Shown here piece after piece: positions 38,401 through 53,264 of a stretch of 64,000 nucleotides of DNA (positions within the stretch are counted from its first letter, which is position 1; every line of letters starts with the position of its first letter). The stretch covers positions 16,817,638 through 16,881,637 of the forward strand of contig OZ059900.1 in assembly GCA_964057225.1 (NCBI GenBank), given 5' to 3'. The notes beneath the pieces were generated by a model that did not search any database, was not told where the DNA came from, and was given only the letters and a program-made list of their open reading frames with translations. A program made the position numbers and the translations under genes. This DNA is from Auanema rhodensis. Lineage: Eukaryota > Nematoda > Chromadorea > Rhabditida > Rhabditidae.

Positions 38401-38900
38401 ATAAGGGGCGTGCCCTCAGAATATGCTAATTTCCTTAATTTTCTAACCCCTGTTTTTTTGTCGTGAAAGTGGAACTAGACGTTGTACGAACAATTTTGAG
38501 CTAGGTTTCATTGACATTGCATGAGTTTGAACACATGAAATCGTAAGTCAAAACCTTGTTTACAGCGAAATTTCCACAAACTGGTTTTCCAGCATAATAA
38601 AATATTTCTCATGGGAAATACTGTGTTTTTGTATTCTTCTAGTGTTCAGCATGTGAAATGCTTCATTTTAGTGTGTAACACGCTGAAATTCGTTGCATTT
38701 GACGACTCATATGAACAAAAATCGATTTAATCAATATTAGCCATAAGGGGCGTGCCCTCAGAATATGCTAATTTCCTTAATTTTCTAACCCCCGTTTTTT
38801 TGTCGTGAAAGTGGAACTAGACGTTGTACGAACAATTTTGAGCTAGGTTTCATTGACATTGCATGAGTTTGAACACATGAAATCGTAAGTCAAAACCTTG
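35481..38900 (+). repeat. Two tandem 5-mers in class A DNA (copy 2)
   Basis: These monomers correspond one to one with 5128-8547, 30,353 bp upstream. The one difference I noticed is the monomer at 37533, which reads TTTCCACAAAC (C17, C19) where its counterpart at 7180 reads TTTCGAAAAAC (G17, A19). The rest of that monomer is unchanged. Confidence 0.8.
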
Positions 38901-41294
38901 TTTACAGCGAAATTTCCAAAAACTGGTTTTCCAGCATGATAAAATATTTCTCATGGGAAATACTGTGTTTTTGTATTCTTCTAGTGTTCAGCATGTGAAA
39001 TGCTTCATTTTAGTGTGTAACACGCTGAAATTCGTTGCATTTGACGACTCATATGAACAAAAATCGATTTAATCAATATTAGCCATAAGGGGCGTGCCCT
39101 CAGAATATGCTAATTTCCTTAATTTTCTAACCCCTGTTTTTTTGTCGTGAAAGTGGAACTAGACGTTGTACAAACAATTTTGAGCTAGGTTTCATTGACA
39201 TTGCATGAGTTTGAACACATGAAATCGTAAGTCAAAACCTTGTTTACAGCGAAATTTCCAAAAACTGGTTTTCCAGCATAATAAAATATTTCTCATGGGA
39301 AATACTGTGTTTTTGTATTCTTCTAGTGTTCAGCATGTGAAATGCTTCATTTTAGTGTGTAACACGCTGAAATTCGTTGCATTTGACGACTCATATGAAC
39401 AAAAATCGATTTAATCAATATTAGCCATAAGGGGCGTGCCCTCAGAATATGCTAATTTCCTTAATTTTCTAACCCCTGTTTTTTTGTCGTGAAAGTGGAA
39501 CTAGACGTTGTACAAACAATTTTGAGCTAGGTTTCATTGACATTGCATGAGTTTGAACACATGAAATCGTAAGTCAAAACCTTGTTTACAGCGAAATTTC
39601 CAAAAACTGGTTTTCCAGCATAATAAAATATTTCTCATGGGAAATACTGTGTTTTTGTATTTTTCTAGTGTTCAGCATGTAAAATGCTTCATTTTAGTAT
39701 GTAACACGCTGAAATTCGTTGCATTTGACGACTCATATGAACAAAAATCGATTTAATCAATATTAGCCATAAGGGGCGTGCCCTCAGAATATGCTAATTT
39801 CCTTAATTTTCTAACCCTTGTTTTTTTGTCGTGAAAGTGGAACTAGACGTTGTACAAACAATTTTGAGCTAGGTTTCATTGACATTGCATGAGTTTGAAC
39901 ACATGAAATCGTAAGTCAAAACCTTGTTTACAGCGAAATTTCCACAAACTGGTTTTCCAGCATAATAAAATATTTCTCATGGGAAATACTGTGTTTTTGT
40001 ATTCTTCTAGTGTTCAGCATGTGAAATGCTTCATTTTAGTGTGTAACACGCTGAAATTCGTTGCATTTGACGACTCATATGAACAAAAATCGATTTAATC
40101 AATATTAGCCATAAGGGGCGTGCCCTCAGAATATGCTAATTTCCTTAATTTTCTAACCCCCGTTTTTTTGTCGTGAAAGTGGAACTAGACGTTGTACGAA
40201 CAATTTTGAGCTAGGTTTCATTGACATTGCATGAGTTTGAACACATGAAATCGTAAGTCAAAACCTTGTTTACAGCGAAATTTCCAAAAACTGGTTTTCC
40301 AGCATGATAAAATATTTCTCATGGGAAATACTGTGTTTTTGTATTCTTCTAGTGTTCAGCATGTGAAATGCTTCATTTTAGTGTGTAACACGCTGAAATT
40401 CGTTGCATTTGACGACTCATATGAACAAAAATCGATTTAATCAATATTAGCCATAAGGGGCGTGCCCTCAGAATATGCTAATTTCCTTAATTTTCTAACC
40501 CCTGTTTTTTTGTCGTGAAAGTGGAACTAGACGTTGTACAAACAATTTTGAGCTAGGTTTCATTGACATTGCATGAGTTTGAACACATGAAATCGTAAGT
40601 CAAAACCTTGTTTACAGCGAAATTTCCAAAAACTGGTTTTCCAGCATAATAAAATATTTCTCATGGGAAATACTGTGTTTTTGTATTCTTCTAGTGTTCA
40701 GCATGTGAAATGCTTCATTTTAGTGTGTAACACGCTGAAATTCGTTGCATTTGACGACTCATATGAACAAAAATCGATTTAATCAATATTAGCCATAAGG
40801 GGCGTGCCCTCAGAATATGCTAATTTCCTTAATTTTCTAACCCCTGTTTTTTTGTCGTGAAAGTGGAACTAGACGTTGTACAAACAATTTTGAGCTAGGT
40901 TTCATTGACATTGCATGAGTTTGAACACATGAAATCGTAAGTCAAAACCTTGTTTACAGCGAAATTTCCAAAAACTGGTTTTCCAGCATAATAAAATATT
41001 TCTCATGGGAAATACTGTGTTTTTGTATTTTTCTAGTGTTCAGCATGTAAAATGCTTCATTTTAGTATGTAACACGCTGAAATTCGTTGCATTTGACGAC
41101 TCATATGAACAAAAATCGATTTAATCAATATTAGCCATAAGGGGCGTGCCCTCAGAATATGCTAATTTCCTTAATTTTCTAACCCTTGTTTTTTTGTCGT
41201 GAAAGTGGAACTAGACGTTGTACAAACAATTTTGAGCTAGGTTTCATTGACATTGCATGAGTTTGAACACATGAAATCGTAAGTCAAAACCTTG
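38559..41294 (+). repeat. Two tandem 4-mers (copy 2)
   Basis: The four-monomer order is the same as in 9498-12233, at 38559-39926 and 39927-41294. The duplication is therefore present in both HOR copies and is older than their separation, unlike the block at 8890-10181. Confidence 0.82.
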
Positions 41295-41636
41295 TTTACA
41301 GCGAAATTTCCAAAAACTGGTTTTCCAGCATGATAAAATATTTCTCATGGGAAATACTGTGTTTTTGTATTTTTCTAGTGTTCAGCATGTAAAATGCTTC
41401 ATTTTAGTATGTAACACGCTGAAATTCGTTGCATTTGACGACTCATATGAACAAAAATCGATTTAATCAATATTAGCCATAAGGGGCGTGCCCTCAGAAT
41501 ATGCTAATTTCCTTAATTTTCTAACCCCTGTTTTTTTGTCGTGAAAGTGGAACTAGACGTTGTACGAACAATTTTGAGCTAGGTTTCATTGACATTGCAT
41601 GAGTTTGAACACATGAAATCGTAAGTCAAAACCTTG

Positions 41637-44600
41637 TTTACAGCGAAATTTCCAAAAACTGGTTTTCCAGCATAATAAAATATTTCTCATGGGAAATACT
41701 GTGTTTTTGTATTTTTCTAGTGTTCAGCATGTAAAATGCTTCATTTTAGTATGTAACACGCTGAAATTCGTTGCATTTGACGACTCATATGAACAAAAAT
41801 CGATTTAATCAATATTAGCCATAAGGGGCGTGCCCTCAGAATATGCTAATTTCCTTAATTTTCTAACCCCTGTTTTTTTGTCGTGAAAGTGGAACTAGAC
41901 GTTGTACGAACAATTTTGAGCTAGGTTTCATTGACATTGCATGAGTTTGAACACATGAAATCGTAAGTCAAAACCTTGTTTACAGCGAAATTTCCAAAAA
42001 CTGGTTTTCCAGCATAATAAAATATTTCTCATGGGAAATACTGTGTTTTTGTATTTTTCTAGTGTTCAGCATGTAAAATGCTTCATTTTAGTATGTAACA
42101 CGCTGAAATTCGTTGCATTTGACGACTCATATGAACAAAAATCGATTTAATCAATATTAGCCATAAGGGGCGTGCCCTCAGAATATGCTAATTTCCTTAA
42201 TTTTCTAACCCCTGTTTTTTTGTCGTGAAAGTGGAACTAGACGTTGTACGAACAATTTTGAGCTAGGTTTCATTGACATTGCATGAGTTTGAACACATGA
42301 AATCGTAAGTCAAAACCTTGTTTACAGCGAAATTTCCAAAAACTGGTTTTCCAGCATAATAAAATATTTCTCATGGGGAATACTGTGTTTTTGTATTTTT
42401 CTAGTGTTCAGCATGTAAAATGCTTCATTTTAGTATGTAACACGCTGAAATTCGTTGCATTTGACGACTCATATGAACAAAAATCGATTTAATCAATATT
42501 AGCCATGAGGGGCGTGCCCTCAGAATATGCTAATTTCCTTAATTTTCTAACCCCTGTTTTTTTGTCGTGAAAGTGGAACTAGACGTTGTACGAACAATTT
42601 TGAGCTAGGTTTCATTGACATTGCATGAGTTTGAACACATGAAATCGTAAGTCAAAACCTTGTTTACAGCGAAATTTCCAAAAACTGGTTTTCCAGCATA
42701 ATAAAATATTTCTCATGGGAAATACTGTGTTTTTGTATTTTTCTAGTGTTCAGCATGTAAAATGCTTCATTTTAGTTTGTAACACGCTGAAATTCGTTGC
42801 ATTTGACGACTCATATGAACAAAAATCGATTTAATCAATATTAGCCATAAGGGGCGTGCCCTCAGAATATGCTAATTTCCTTAATTTTCTAACCCCTGTT
42901 TTTTTGTCGTGAAAGTGGAACTAGACGTTGTACGAACAATTTTGAGCTAGGTTTCATTGACATTGCATGAGTTTGAACACATGAAATCGTAAGTCAAAAC
43001 CTTGTTTACAGCGAAATTTCCAAAAACTGGTTTTCCAGCATAATAAAATATTTCTCATGGGGAATACTGTGTTTTTGTATTTTTCTAGTGTTCAGCATGT
43101 AAAATGCTTCATTTTAGTATGTAACACGCTGAAATTCGTTGCATTTGACGACTCATATGAACAAAAATCGATTTAATCAATATTAGCCATGAGGGGCGTG
43201 CCCTCAGAATATGCTAATTTCCTTAATTTTCTAACCCCTGTTTTTTTGTCGTGAAAGTGGAACTAGACGTTGTACGAACAATTTTGAGCTAGGTTTCATT
43301 GACATTGCATGAGTTTGAACACATGAAATCGTAAGTCAAAACCTTGTTTACAGCGAAATTTCCAAAAACTGGTTTTCCAGCATAATAAAATATTTCTCAT
43401 GGGAAACACTGTGTTTTTGTATTTTTCTAGTGTTCAGCATGTAAAATGCTTCATTTTAGTTTGTAACACGCTGAAATTCGTTGCATTTGACGACTCATAT
43501 GAACAAAAATCGATTTAATCAATATTAGCCATAAGGGGCGTGCCCTCAGAATATGCTAATTTCCTTAATTTTCTAACCCCTGTTTTTTTGTCGTGAAAGT
43601 GGAACTAGACGTTGTACGAACAATTTTGAGCTAGGTTTCATTGACATTGCATGAGTTTGAACACATGAAATCGTAAGTCAAAACCTTGTTTACAGCGAAA
43701 TTTCCAAAAACTGGTTTTCCAGCATAATAAAATATTTCTCATGGGAAATACTGTGTTTTTGTATTTTTCTAGTGTTCAGCATGTAAAATGCTTCATTTTA
43801 GTATGTAACACGCTGAAATTCGTTGCATTTGACGACTCATATGAACAAAAATCGATTTAATCAATATTAGCCATAAGGGGCGTGCCCTCAGAATATGCTA
43901 ATTTCCTTAATTTTCTAACCCCTGTTTTTTTGTTGTGAAAGTGGAACTAGACGTTGTACGAACAATTTTGAGCTAGGTTTCATTGACATTGCATGAGTTT
44001 GAACACATGAAATCGTAAGTCAAAACCTTGTTTACAGCGAAATTTCCAAAAACTGGTTTTCCAGCATAATAAAATATTTCTCATGGGAAATACTGTGTTT
44101 TTGTATTTTTCTAGTGTTCAGCATGTAAAATGCTTCATTTTAGTATGTAACACGCTGAAATTCGTTGCATTTGACGACTCATATGAACAAAAATCGATTT
44201 AATCAATATTAGCCATAAGGGGCGTGCCCTCAGAATATGCTAATTTCCTTAATTTTCTAACCCCTGTTTTTTTGTCGTGAAAGTGGAACTAGACGTTGTA
44301 CGAACAATTTTGAGCTAGGTTTCATTGACATTGCATGAGTTTGAACACATGCAATCGTAAGTCAAAACTTTGTTTACAGCGAAATTTTCAAAAACTGGTT
44401 TTCCAGCATAATAAAATATTTCTCATGGGAAATACTGTGTTTTTGTATTTTTCTAGTGTTCAGCATGTAAAATGCTTCATTTTAGTATGTAACACGCTGA
44501 AATTCGTTGCATTTGACGACTCATATGAACAAAAATCGATTTAATCAATATTAGCCATGAGGGGCGTGCCCTCAGAATATGCTAATTTCCTTAATTTTCT

Positions 44601-47600
44601 AACCCCTGTTTTTTTGTCGTGAAAGTGGAACTAGACGTTGTACGAACAATTTTGAGCTAGGTTTCATTGACATTGCATGAGTTTGAACACATGAAATCGT
44701 AAGTCAAAACCTTGTTTACAGCGAAATTTCCAAAAACTGGTTTTCCAGCATAATAAAATATTTCTCATGGGAAACACTGTGTTTTTGTATTTTTCTAGTG
44801 TTCAGCATGTAAAATGCTTCATTTTAGTTTGTAACACGCTGAAATTCGTTGCATTTGACGACTCATATGAACAAAAATCGATTTAATCAATATTAGCCAT
44901 AAGGGGCGTGCCCTCAGAATATGCTAATTTCCTTAATTTTCTAACCCCTGTTTTTTTGTCGTGAAAGTGGAACTAGACGTTGTACGAACAATTTTGAGCT
45001 AGGTTTCATTGACATTGCATGAGTTTGAACACATGAAATCGTAAGTCAAAACCTTGTTTACAGCGAAATTTCCAAAAACTGGTTTTCCAGCATAATAAAA
45101 TATTTCTCATTTGAAATACTGTGTTTTTGTATTTTTCTAGTGTTCAGCATGTAAAATGCTTCATTTTAGTATGTAACACGCTGAAATTCGTTGCATTTGA
45201 CGACTCATATGAACAAAAATCGATTTAATCAATATTAGCCATAAGGGGCGTGCCCTCAGAATATGCTAATTTCCTTAATTTTCTAACCCCTGTTTTTTTG
45301 TCGTGAAAGTGGAACTAGACGTTGTACGAACAATTTTGAGCTAGGTTTCATTGACATTGCATGAGTTTGAACACATGAAATCGTAAGTCAAAACCTTGTT
45401 TACAGCGAAATTTCCAAAAACTGGTTTTCCAGCATAATAAAATATTTCTCATGGGAAATACTGTGTTTTTGTATTTTTCTAGTGTTCAGCATGTAAAATG
45501 CTTCATTTTAGTATGTAACACGCTGAAATTCGTTGCATTTGACGACTCATATGAACAAAAATCGATTTAATCAATATTAGCCATAAGGGGCGTGCCCTCA
45601 GAATATGCTAATTTCCTTAATTTTCTAACCCCTGTTTTTTTGTCGTGAAAGTGGAACTAGACGTTGTACGAACATTTTTGAGCTAGGTTTCATTGACATT
45701 GCATGAGTTTGAACACATGAAATCGTAAGTCAAAACCTTGTTTACAGCGAAATTTCCAAAAACTGGTTTTCCAGCATAATAAAATATTTCTCATGGGGAA
45801 TACTGTGTTTTTGTATTTTTCTAGTGTTCAGCATGTAAAATGCTTCATTTTAGTTTGTAACACGCTGAAATTCGTTGCATTTGACGACTCATATGAACAA
45901 AAATCGATTTAATCAATATTAGCCATAAGGGGCGTGCCCTCAGAATATGCTAATTTCCTTAATTTTCTAACCCCTGTTTTTTTGTCGTGAAAGTGGAACT
46001 AGACGTTGTACGAACAATTTTGAGCTAGGTTTCATTGACATTGCATGAGTTTGAACACATGAAATCGTAAGTCAAAACCTTGTTTACAGCGAAATTTCCA
46101 AAAACTGGTTTTCCAGCATAATAAAATATTTCTCATTTGAAATACTGTGTTTTTGTATTTTTCTAGTGTTCAGCATGTAAAATGCTTCATTTTAGTATGT
46201 AACACGCTGAAATTCGTTGCATTTGACGACTCATATGAACAAAAATCGATTTAATCAATATTAGCCATAAGGGGCGTGCCCTCAGAATATGCTAATTTCC
46301 TTAATTTTCTAACCCCTGTTTTTTTGTCGTGAAAGTGGAACTAGACGTTGTACGAACAATTTTGAGCTAGGTTTCATTGACATTGCATGAGTTTGAACAC
46401 ATGAAATCGTAAGTCAAAACCTTGTTTACAGCGAAATTTCCAAAAACTGGTTTTCCAGCATAATAAAATATTTCTCATGGGAAATACTGTGTTTTTGTAT
46501 TTTTCTAGTGTTCAGCATGTAAAATGCTTCATTTTAGTATGTAACACGCTGAAATTCGTTGCATTTGACGACTCATATGAACAAAAATCGATTTAATCAA
46601 TATTAGCCATAAGGGGCGTGCCCTCAGAATATGCTAATTTCCTTAATTTTCTAACCCCTGTTTTTTTGTCGTGAAAGTGGAACTAGACGTTGTACGAACA
46701 ATTTTGAGCTAGGTTTCATTGACATTGCATGAGTTTGAACACATGAAATCGTAAGTCAAAACCTTGTTTACAGCGAAATTTCCAAAAACTGGTTTTCCAG
46801 CATAATAAAATATTTCTCATGGGAAATACTGTGTTTTTGTATTTTTCTAGTGTTCAGCATGTAAAATGCTTCATTTTAGTATGTAACACGCTGAAATTCG
46901 TTGCATTTGACGACTCATATGAACAAAAATCGATTTAATCAATATTAGCCATAAGGGGCGTGCCCTCAGAATATGCTAATTTCCTTAATTTTCTAACCCC
47001 TGTTTTTTTGTCGTGAAAGTGGAACTAGACGTTGTACGAACAATTTTGAGCTAGGTTTCATTGACATTGCATGAGTTTGAACACATGAAATCGTAAGTCA
47101 AAACCTTGTTTACAGCGAAATTTCCAAAAACTGGTTTTCCAGCATAATAAAATATTTCTCATGGGGAATACTGTGTTTTTGTATTTTTCTAGTGTTCAGC
47201 ATGTAAAATGCTTCATTTTAGTTTGTAACACGCTGAAATTCGTTGCATTTGACGACTCATATGAACAAAAATCGATTTAATCAATATTAGCCATAAGGGG
47301 CGTGCCCTCAGAATATGCTAATTTCCTTAATTTTCTAACACCTGTTTTTTTGTCGTGAAAGTGGAACTAGACGTTGTACGAACAATTTTGAGCTAGGTTT
47401 CATTGACATTGCATGAGTTTGAACACATGAAATCGTAAGTCAAAACCTTGTTTACAGCGAAATTTCCAAAAACTGGTTTTCCAGCATAATAAAATATTTC
47501 TCATGGGGAATACTGTGTTTTTGTATTTTTCTAGTGTTCAGCATGTAAAATGCTTCATTTTAGTTTGTAACACGCTGAAATTCGTTGCATTTGACGACTC

Positions 47601-50186
47601 ATATGAACAAAAATCGATTTAATCAATATTAGCCATAAGGGGCGTGCCCTCAGAATATGCTAATTTCCTTAATTTTCTAACACCTGTTTTTTTGTCGTGA
47701 AAGTGGAACTAGACGTTGTACGAACAATTTTGAGCTAGGTTTCATTGACATTGCATGAGTTTGAACACATGAAATCGTAAGTCAAAACCTTGTTTACAGC
47801 GAAATTTCCAAAAACTGGTTTTCCAGCATAATAAAATATTTCTCATGGGGAATACTGTGTTTTTGTATTTTTCTAGTGTTCAGCATGTAAAATGCTTCAT
47901 TTTAGTTTGTAACACGCTGAAATTCGTTGCATTTGACGACTCATATGAACAAAAATCGATTTAATCAATATTAGCCATAAGGGGCGTGCCCTCAGAATAT
48001 GCTAATTTCCTTAATTTTCTAACACCTGTTTTTTTGTCGTGAAAGTGGAACTAGACGTTGTACGAACAATTTTGAGCTAGGTTTCATTGACATTGCATGA
48101 GTTTGAACACATGAAATCGTAAGTCAAAACCTTGTTTACAGCGAAATTTCCAAAAACTGGTTTTCCAGCATAATAAAATATTTCTCATGGGGAATACTGT
48201 GTTTTTGTATTTTTCTAGTGTTCAGCATGTAAAATGCTTCATTTTAGTTTGTAACACGCTGAAATTCGTTGCATTTGACGACTCATATGAACAAAAATCG
48301 ATTTAATCAATATTAGCCATAAGGGGCGTGCCCTCAGAATATGCTAATTTCCTTAATTTTCTAACACCTGTTTTTTTGTCGTGAAAGTGGAACTAGACGT
48401 TGTACGAACAATTTTGAGCTAGGTTTCATTGACATTGCATGAGTTTGAACACATGAAATCGTAAGTCAAAACCTTGTTTACAGCGAAATTTCCAAAAACT
48501 GGTTTTCCAGCATAATAAAATATTTCTCATGGGGAATACTGTGTTTTTGTATTTTTCTAGTGTTCAGCATGTAAAATGCTTCATTTTAGTTTGTAACACG
48601 CTGAAATTCGTTGCATTTGACGACTCATATGAACAAAAATCGATTTAATCAATATTAGCCATAAGGGGCGTGCCCTCAGAATATGCTAATTTCCTTAATT
48701 TTCTAACACCTGTTTTTTTGTCGTGAAAGTGGAACTAGACGTTGTACGAACAATTTTGAGCTAGGTTTCATTGACATTGCATGAGTTTGAACACATGAAA
48801 TCGTAAGTCAAAACCTTGTTTACAGCGAAATTTCCAAAAACTGGTTTTCCAGCATAATAAAATATTTCTCATGGGGAATACTGTGTTTTTGTATTTTTCT
48901 AGTGTTCAGCATGTAAAATGCTTCATTTTAGTTTGTAACACGCTGAAATTCGTTGCATTTGACGACTCATATGAACAAAAATCGATTTAATCAATATTAG
49001 CCATAAGGGGCGTGCCCTCAGAATATGCTAATTTCCTTAATTTTCTAACACCTGTTTTTTTGTCGTGAAAGTGGAACTAGACGTTGTACGAACAATTTTG
49101 AGCTAGGTTTCATTGACATTGCATGAGTTTGAACACATGAAATCGTAAGTCAAAACCTTGTTTACAGCGAAATTTCCAAAAACTGGTTTTCCAGCATAAT
49201 AAAATATTTCTCATGGGGAATACTGTGTTTTTGTATTTTTCTAGTGTTCAGCATGTAAAATGCTTCATTTTAGTTTGTAACACGCTGAAATTCGTTGCAT
49301 TTGACGACTCATATGAACAAAAATCGATTTAATCAATATTAGCCATAAGGGGCGTGCCCTCAGAATATGCTAATTTCCTTAATTTTCTAACACCTGTTTT
49401 TTTGTCGTGAAAGTGGAACTAGACGTTGTACGAACAATTTTGAGCTAGGTTTCATTGACATTGCATGAGTTTGAACACATGAAATCGTAAGTCAAAACCT
49501 TGTTTACAGCGAACTTTCCAAAAACTGGTTTTCCAGCATAATAAAATATTTCTCATTTGAAATACTGTGTTTTTGTATTTTTCTAGTGTTCAGCATGTAA
49601 AATGCTTCATTTTAGTATGTAACACGCTGAAATTCGTTGCATTTGACGACTCATATGAACAAAAATCGATTTAATCAATATTAGCCATAAGGGGCGTGCC
49701 CTCAGAATATGCTAATTTCCTTAATTTTCTAACCCCTGTTTTTTTGTCGTGAAAGTGGAACTAGACGTTGTACGAACAATTTTGACCTAGGTTTCATTGA
49801 CATTGCATGAGTTTGAACACATGAAATCGTAAGTCAAAACCTTGTTTACAGCGAAATTTCCAAAAACTGGTTTTCCAGCATAATAAAATATTTCTCATGG
49901 GAAATACTGTGTTTTTGTATTTTTCTAGTGTTCAGCATGTAAAATGCTTCATTTTAGTATGTAACACGCTGAAATTCGTTGCATTTGACGACTCATATGA
50001 ACAAAAATCGATTTAATCAATATTAGCCATAAGGGGCGTACCCCCAGAATATGCTAATTTCCTTAATTTTCTAACCCCTGTTTTTTTGTCGTGAAAGTGG
50101 AACTAGACGTTGTACGAACAATTTTGAGCTAGGTTTCATTGACATTGCATGAGTTTGAACACATGAAATCGTAAGTCAAAACCTTG
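41637..50186 (+). repeat. Class B monomer domain of HOR copy 2 (25 monomers)
   Basis: This is the counterpart of 12918-21125, 342 bp longer. The first sixteen monomers (41637-47108) match copy 1 in order: G58+G187 at 42321, T115 at 42663, G58+G187 at 43005, CACTG+T115 at 43347, TTGTTGTG at 43689, the stop-less monomer at 44373, TT55-56 at 45057 and GAACATTTTTG at 45399. After 47108 it departs: five monomers seen in copy 1 are missing and one monomer is present seven times. The last two (49503 and 49845) again match copy 1 (20442 and 20784). Confidence 0.85.
47109..49502 (+). repeat. Run of seven apparently identical monomers (copy 2)
   Basis: Seven consecutive 342-bp units (47109, 47451, 47793, 48135, 48477, 48819, 49161) all carry G58 (CATGGGGAAT), T115 (TAGTTTGTAAC) and A232 (CTAACACCTG). 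I found no difference among them. In copy 1 this type exists once (20100-20441). It is the most homogeneous stretch in the window and implies a very recent local amplification of one monomer, or an assembly or read-correction artefact. It is followed at 49503 by the same GAACTTTCC monomer that follows it in copy 1. Confidence 0.93.
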
Positions 50187-53100
50187 TTTACAGCGAAATT
50201 TCCAAAAACTGGTTTTCCAGCATAATAAAATATTTCTCATGGGAAATACTGTGTTTTTGTATTTTTCTAGTGTTCAGCATGTAAAATGCTTCATTTTAGT
50301 ATGTAACACGCTGAAATTCGTTGCATTTGACGACTCATATGAACAAAAATCGATTTAATCAATATTAGCCATAAGGGGCGTGCCCTCAGAATATGCTAAT
50401 TTCCTTAATTTTCTAACCCTTGTTTTTTTGTTGTGAAAGTGGAACTAGACGTTGTACGAACAATTTTGAGCTAGGTTTCATTGACATTGCATGAGTTTGA
50501 ACACATGAAATCGTAAGTCAAAACCTTGTTTACAGCGAAATTTCGAAAAACTGGTTTTCCAGCATAATAAAATATTTCTCATGGGAAATACTGTGTTTTT
50601 GTATTCTTCTAGTGTTCAGCATGTGAAATGCTTCATTTTAGTGTGTAACACGCTGAAATTCGTTGCATTTGACGACTCATATGAACAAAAATCGATTTAA
50701 TCAATATTAGCCATAAGGGGCGTGCCCTCAGAATATGCTAATTTCCTTAATTTTCTAACCCCTGTTTTTTTGTCGTGAAAGTGGAACTAGACGTTGTACG
50801 AACAATTTTGAGCTAGGTTTCATTGACATTGCATGAGTTTGAACACATGAAATCGTAAGTCAAAACCTTGTTTACAGCGAAATTTCCAAAAACTGGTTTT
50901 CCAGCATAATAAAATATTTCTCATGGGAAATACTGTGTTTTTGTATTTTTCTAGTGTTCAGCATGTAAAATGCTTCATTTTAGTATGTAACACGCTGAAA
51001 TTCGTTGCATTTGACGACTCATATGAACAAAAATCGATTTAATCAATATTAGCCATAAGGGGCGTGCCCTCAGAATATGCTAATTTCCTTAATTTTCTAA
51101 CCCTTGTTTTTTTGTCGTGAAAGTGGAACTAGACGTTGTACAAACAATTTTGAGCTAGGTTTCATTGACATTGCATGAGTTTGAACACATGAAATCGTAA
51201 GTCAAAACCTTGTTTACAGCGAAATTTCCAAAAACTGGTTTTCCAGCATGATAAAATATTTCTCATGGGAAATACTGTGTTTTTGTATTTTTCTAGTGTT
51301 CAGCATGTAAAATGCTTCATTTTAGTATGTAACACGCTGAAATTCGTTGCATTTGACGACTCATATGAACAAAAATCGATTTAATCAATATTAGCCATAA
51401 GGGGCGTGCCCTCAGAATATGCTAATTTCCTTAATTTTCTAACCCCTGTTTTTTTGTCGTGAAAGTGGAACTAGACGTTGTACGAACAATTTTGAGCTAG
51501 GTTTCATTGACATTGCATGAGTTTGAACACATGAAATCGTAAGTCAAAACCTTGTTTACAGCGAAATTTCCAAAAACTGGTTTTCCAGCATAATAAAATA
51601 TTTCTCATGGGAAATACTGTGTTTTTGTATTCTTCTAGTGTTCAGCATGTGAAATGCTTCATTTTAGTGTGTAACACGCTGAAATTCGTTGCATTTGACG
51701 ACTCATATGAACAAAAATCGATTTAATCAATATTAGCCATAAGGGGCGTGCCCTCAGAATATGCTAATTTCCTTAATTTTCTAACCCCTGTTTTTTTGTC
51801 GTGAAAGTGGAACTAGACGTTGTACGAACAATTTTGACCTAGGTTTCATTGACATTGCATGAGTTTGAACACATGAAATCGTAAGTCAAAACCTTGTTTA
51901 CAGCGAAATTTCCAAAAACTGGTTTTCCAGCATAATAAAATATTTCTCATGGGAAATACTGTGTTTTTGTATTTTTCTAGTGTTCAGCATGTAAAATGCT
52001 TCATTTTAGTATGTAACACGCTGAAATTCGTTGCATTTGACGACTCATATGAACAAAAATCGATTTAATCAATATTAGCCATAAGGGGCGTGCCCTCAGA
52101 ATATGCTAATTTCCTTAATTTTCTAACCCTTGTTTTTTTGTCGTGAAAGTGGAACTAGACGTTGTACAAACAATTTTGAGCTAGGTTTCATTGACATTGC
52201 ATGAGTTTGAACACATGAAATCGTAAGTCAAAACCTTGTTTACAGCGAAATTTCCAAAAACTGGTTTTCCAGCATGATAAAATATTTCTCATGGGAAATA
52301 CTGTGTTTTTGTATTTTTCTAGTGTTCAGCATGTAAAATGCTTCATTTTAGTATGTAACACGCTGAAATTCGTTGCATTTGACGACTCATATGAACAAAA
52401 ATCGATTTAATCAATATTAGCCATAAGGGGCGTGCCCTCAGAATATGCTAATTTCCTTAATTTTCTAACCCCTGTTTTTTTGTCGTGAAAGTGGAACTAG
52501 ACGTTGTACGAACAATTTTGAGCTAGGTTTCATTGACATTGCATGAGTTTGAACACATGAAATCGTAAGTCAAAACCTTGTTTACAGCGAAATTTCCACA
52601 AACTGGTTTTCCAGCATAATAAAATATTTCTCATGGGAAATACTGTGTTTTTGTATTCTTCTAGTGTTCAGCATGTAAAATGCTTCATTTTAGTATGTAA
52701 CACGCTGAAATTCGTTGCATTTGACGACTCATATGAACAAAAATCGATTTAATCAATATTAGCCATAAGGGGCGTGCCCTCAGAATATGCTAATTTCCTT
52801 AATTTTCTAACCCCTGTTTTTTTGTCGTGAAAGTGGAACTAGACGTTGTACGAACAATTTTGAGCTAGGTTTCATTGACCTTGCATGAGTTTGAACACAT
52901 GAAATCGTAAGTCAAAACCTTGTTTACAGCGAAATTTCCAAAAACTGGTTTTCCAGCATAATAAAATATTTCTCATGGGAAATACTGTGTTTTTGTATTT
53001 TTCTAGTGTTCAGCATGTAAAATGCTTCATTTTAGTATGTAACACGCTGAAATTCGTTGCATTTGACGACTCATATGAACAAAAATCGATTTAATCAATA

Positions 53101-53264
53101 TTAGCCATAAGGGGCGTGCCCTCAGAATATGCTAATTTCCTTAATTTTCTAACCCTTGTTTTTTTGTCGTGAAAGTGGAACTAGACGTTGTACGAACAAT
53201 TTTGAGCTAGGTTTCATTGACATTGCATGAGTTTGAACACATGAAATCGTAAGTCAAAACCTTG

